This document shows positions 63,579 through 64,000 of a stretch of DNA of 64,000 bases, piece by piece (position 1 is the first letter of the stretch; each line of letters begins with the position of its first letter). The notes beneath the pieces are model-generated. The model saw only the letters and a program-made list of their open reading frames with translations. It was not told the origin of the DNA and did no database searches. The stretch covers positions 620,001-684,000 of the forward strand of contig CP134226.1 in assembly GCA_031655335.1 (NCBI GenBank), in the 5' to 3' direction. Origin of the DNA: Thalassospiraceae bacterium LMO-SO8 (GTDB taxonomy: Bacteria; Pseudomonadota; Alphaproteobacteria; Rhodospirillales; Casp-alpha2). The translations under genes and the position numbers were made by a program.

Positions 63579-64000
63579 ATGAAGATCACGAAAATCACAC
63601 CCAAGCTGATCAGCAAGTACCTGTTCGTCGAGATCGAAACCGACGCCGGGATCACCGGCCTGGGCGAATGCGGCAGCTGGGGCCAGTTGGAAGCGGCCCA
63701 GACGGCGGTCGAGAAGTTCGCCGACTACCTGATCGGCAAGGACCCGGGACCGATCGAGCACCATTGGAACGTCATGCATCGGTTCAGCCATTTCCGGGGC
63801 GCGGCCATCTGCGGCGCGATTTCGGCCATCGACATCGCCCTTTGGGACATCAAGGGCCAGGCCCTGGGCCAGCCCATCCACGCGTTGCTGGGCGGGCCGA
63901 CCCGCACCAAGGCCCGCGTCTACGGCCATGTAAAGGCGGAAACCAAGGACGAGATGGTCGCCAACTGCAAGAAGATGCAGGATCTGGGTTTCACCGCGGT
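63579..64000 (+). CDS. Enolase-superfamily protein (mandelate racemase/muconate lactonizing type), truncated by window edge
   Basis: The first 140 codons encode MKITKITPKLISKYLFVEIE then DAGITGLGECG, followed by AISAIDIALWDIKGQALGQPIHALLGG. This is the N-terminal capping domain of the enolase superfamily, whose C-terminal barrel, with the catalytic residues, lies beyond the right edge. Members abstract a proton alpha to a carboxylate, as in sugar acid dehydratases. It follows the coxL hairpin and may or may not be co-transcribed. Confidence 0.8.
   Translation, partial: MKITKITPKLISKYLFVEIETDAGITGLGECGSWGQLEAAQTAVEKFADYLIGKDPGPIEHHWNVMHRFSHFRGAAICGAISAIDIALWDIKGQALGQPIHALLGGPTRTKARVYGHVKAETKDEMVANCKKMQDLGFTA

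Overview
The window is high-GC, densely packed DNA from an alphaproteobacterium, most likely Rhodospirillales-like. This is inferred from gene content: a Usg-family protein, a phasin with TGC-rich upstream repeats, a complete ccoNOQP-ccoGHIS block, an ScfR-type fatty-acyl regulator and a hybrid symporter/histidine kinase. No rRNA, tRNA, CRISPR array, integrase or insertion sequence was recognised.

Layout. 0-6.4 kb: HMG-CoA lyase, two PAS histidine kinases, a substrate-binding protein without a signal peptide, a glutathione transferase and a secreted cysteine-repeat protein. 6.4-8.5 kb: a minus-strand chain of five small genes ending in a trypsin-like protease. 8.7-9.3 kb: a TRIC-family membrane protein. 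9.3-18.3 kb: a nitrogen-scavenging type locus. It holds an SsuABC/NitT-type ABC transporter, a three-subunit cobalt-type nitrile hydratase/thiocyanate hydrolase (scnBAC order) in one apparent operon with modABC, a Crp/Fnr regulator, and an amidase resembling the allophanate hydrolase amidase domain. Three identical palindromes, GCAAATATTTGC, precede the transporter, the mod-scn operon and the amidase, so the locus looks like one local regulon. This is the strongest candidate for an undescribed system. 18.4-21.6 kb: an AT-richer single-polypeptide restriction-modification enzyme. 21.8-25.3 kb: a tungstate-type transporter (tupBCA) with an HTH/binding-protein fusion regulator and a ModE-like box.

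25.4-37 kb: a PKHD-type dioxygenase, a 26-residue membrane peptide gene with a strong terminator, an ScfR-like regulator, a symporter-kinase/response regulator/Hpt phosphorelay operon, an OPT transporter, Usg, and groES-groEL behind a degenerate CIRCE element. 37-44.4 kb: an arylformamidase-like hydrolase, a SorC regulator, and a four-gene operon (CoA transferase, metallo-beta-lactamase-fold hydrolase, GAPDH, ArsJ) behind a duplicated ACATATGT site. A 2-hydroxyacid dehydrogenase lies next to it.

44.5-54.6 kb: a phasin, then the cbb3 oxidase operon ccoNOQP-ccoGHIS behind an FNR/FixK box, followed by a Crp/Fnr regulator. 54.7-63.5 kb: a molybdenum hydroxylase locus. Divergent from coxSML-type genes (form II by active-site motif) runs an operon for a MocA-like cytidylyltransferase, CoxG, XdhC/CoxF, a cysteine desulfurase, an IscU/SufU-like scaffold and a YdjM-like membrane protein. 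A truncated enolase-superfamily gene runs off the right edge.

Molybdate and tungstate uptake (modABC, tupBCA), cofactor maturation (MocA, XdhC, desulfurase) and the Mo hydroxylase form a coherent metal-cofactor theme. The cbb3 oxidase, phasin and ScfR point to microaerobic growth with polyhydroxyalkanoate and short-chain acyl-CoA metabolism.
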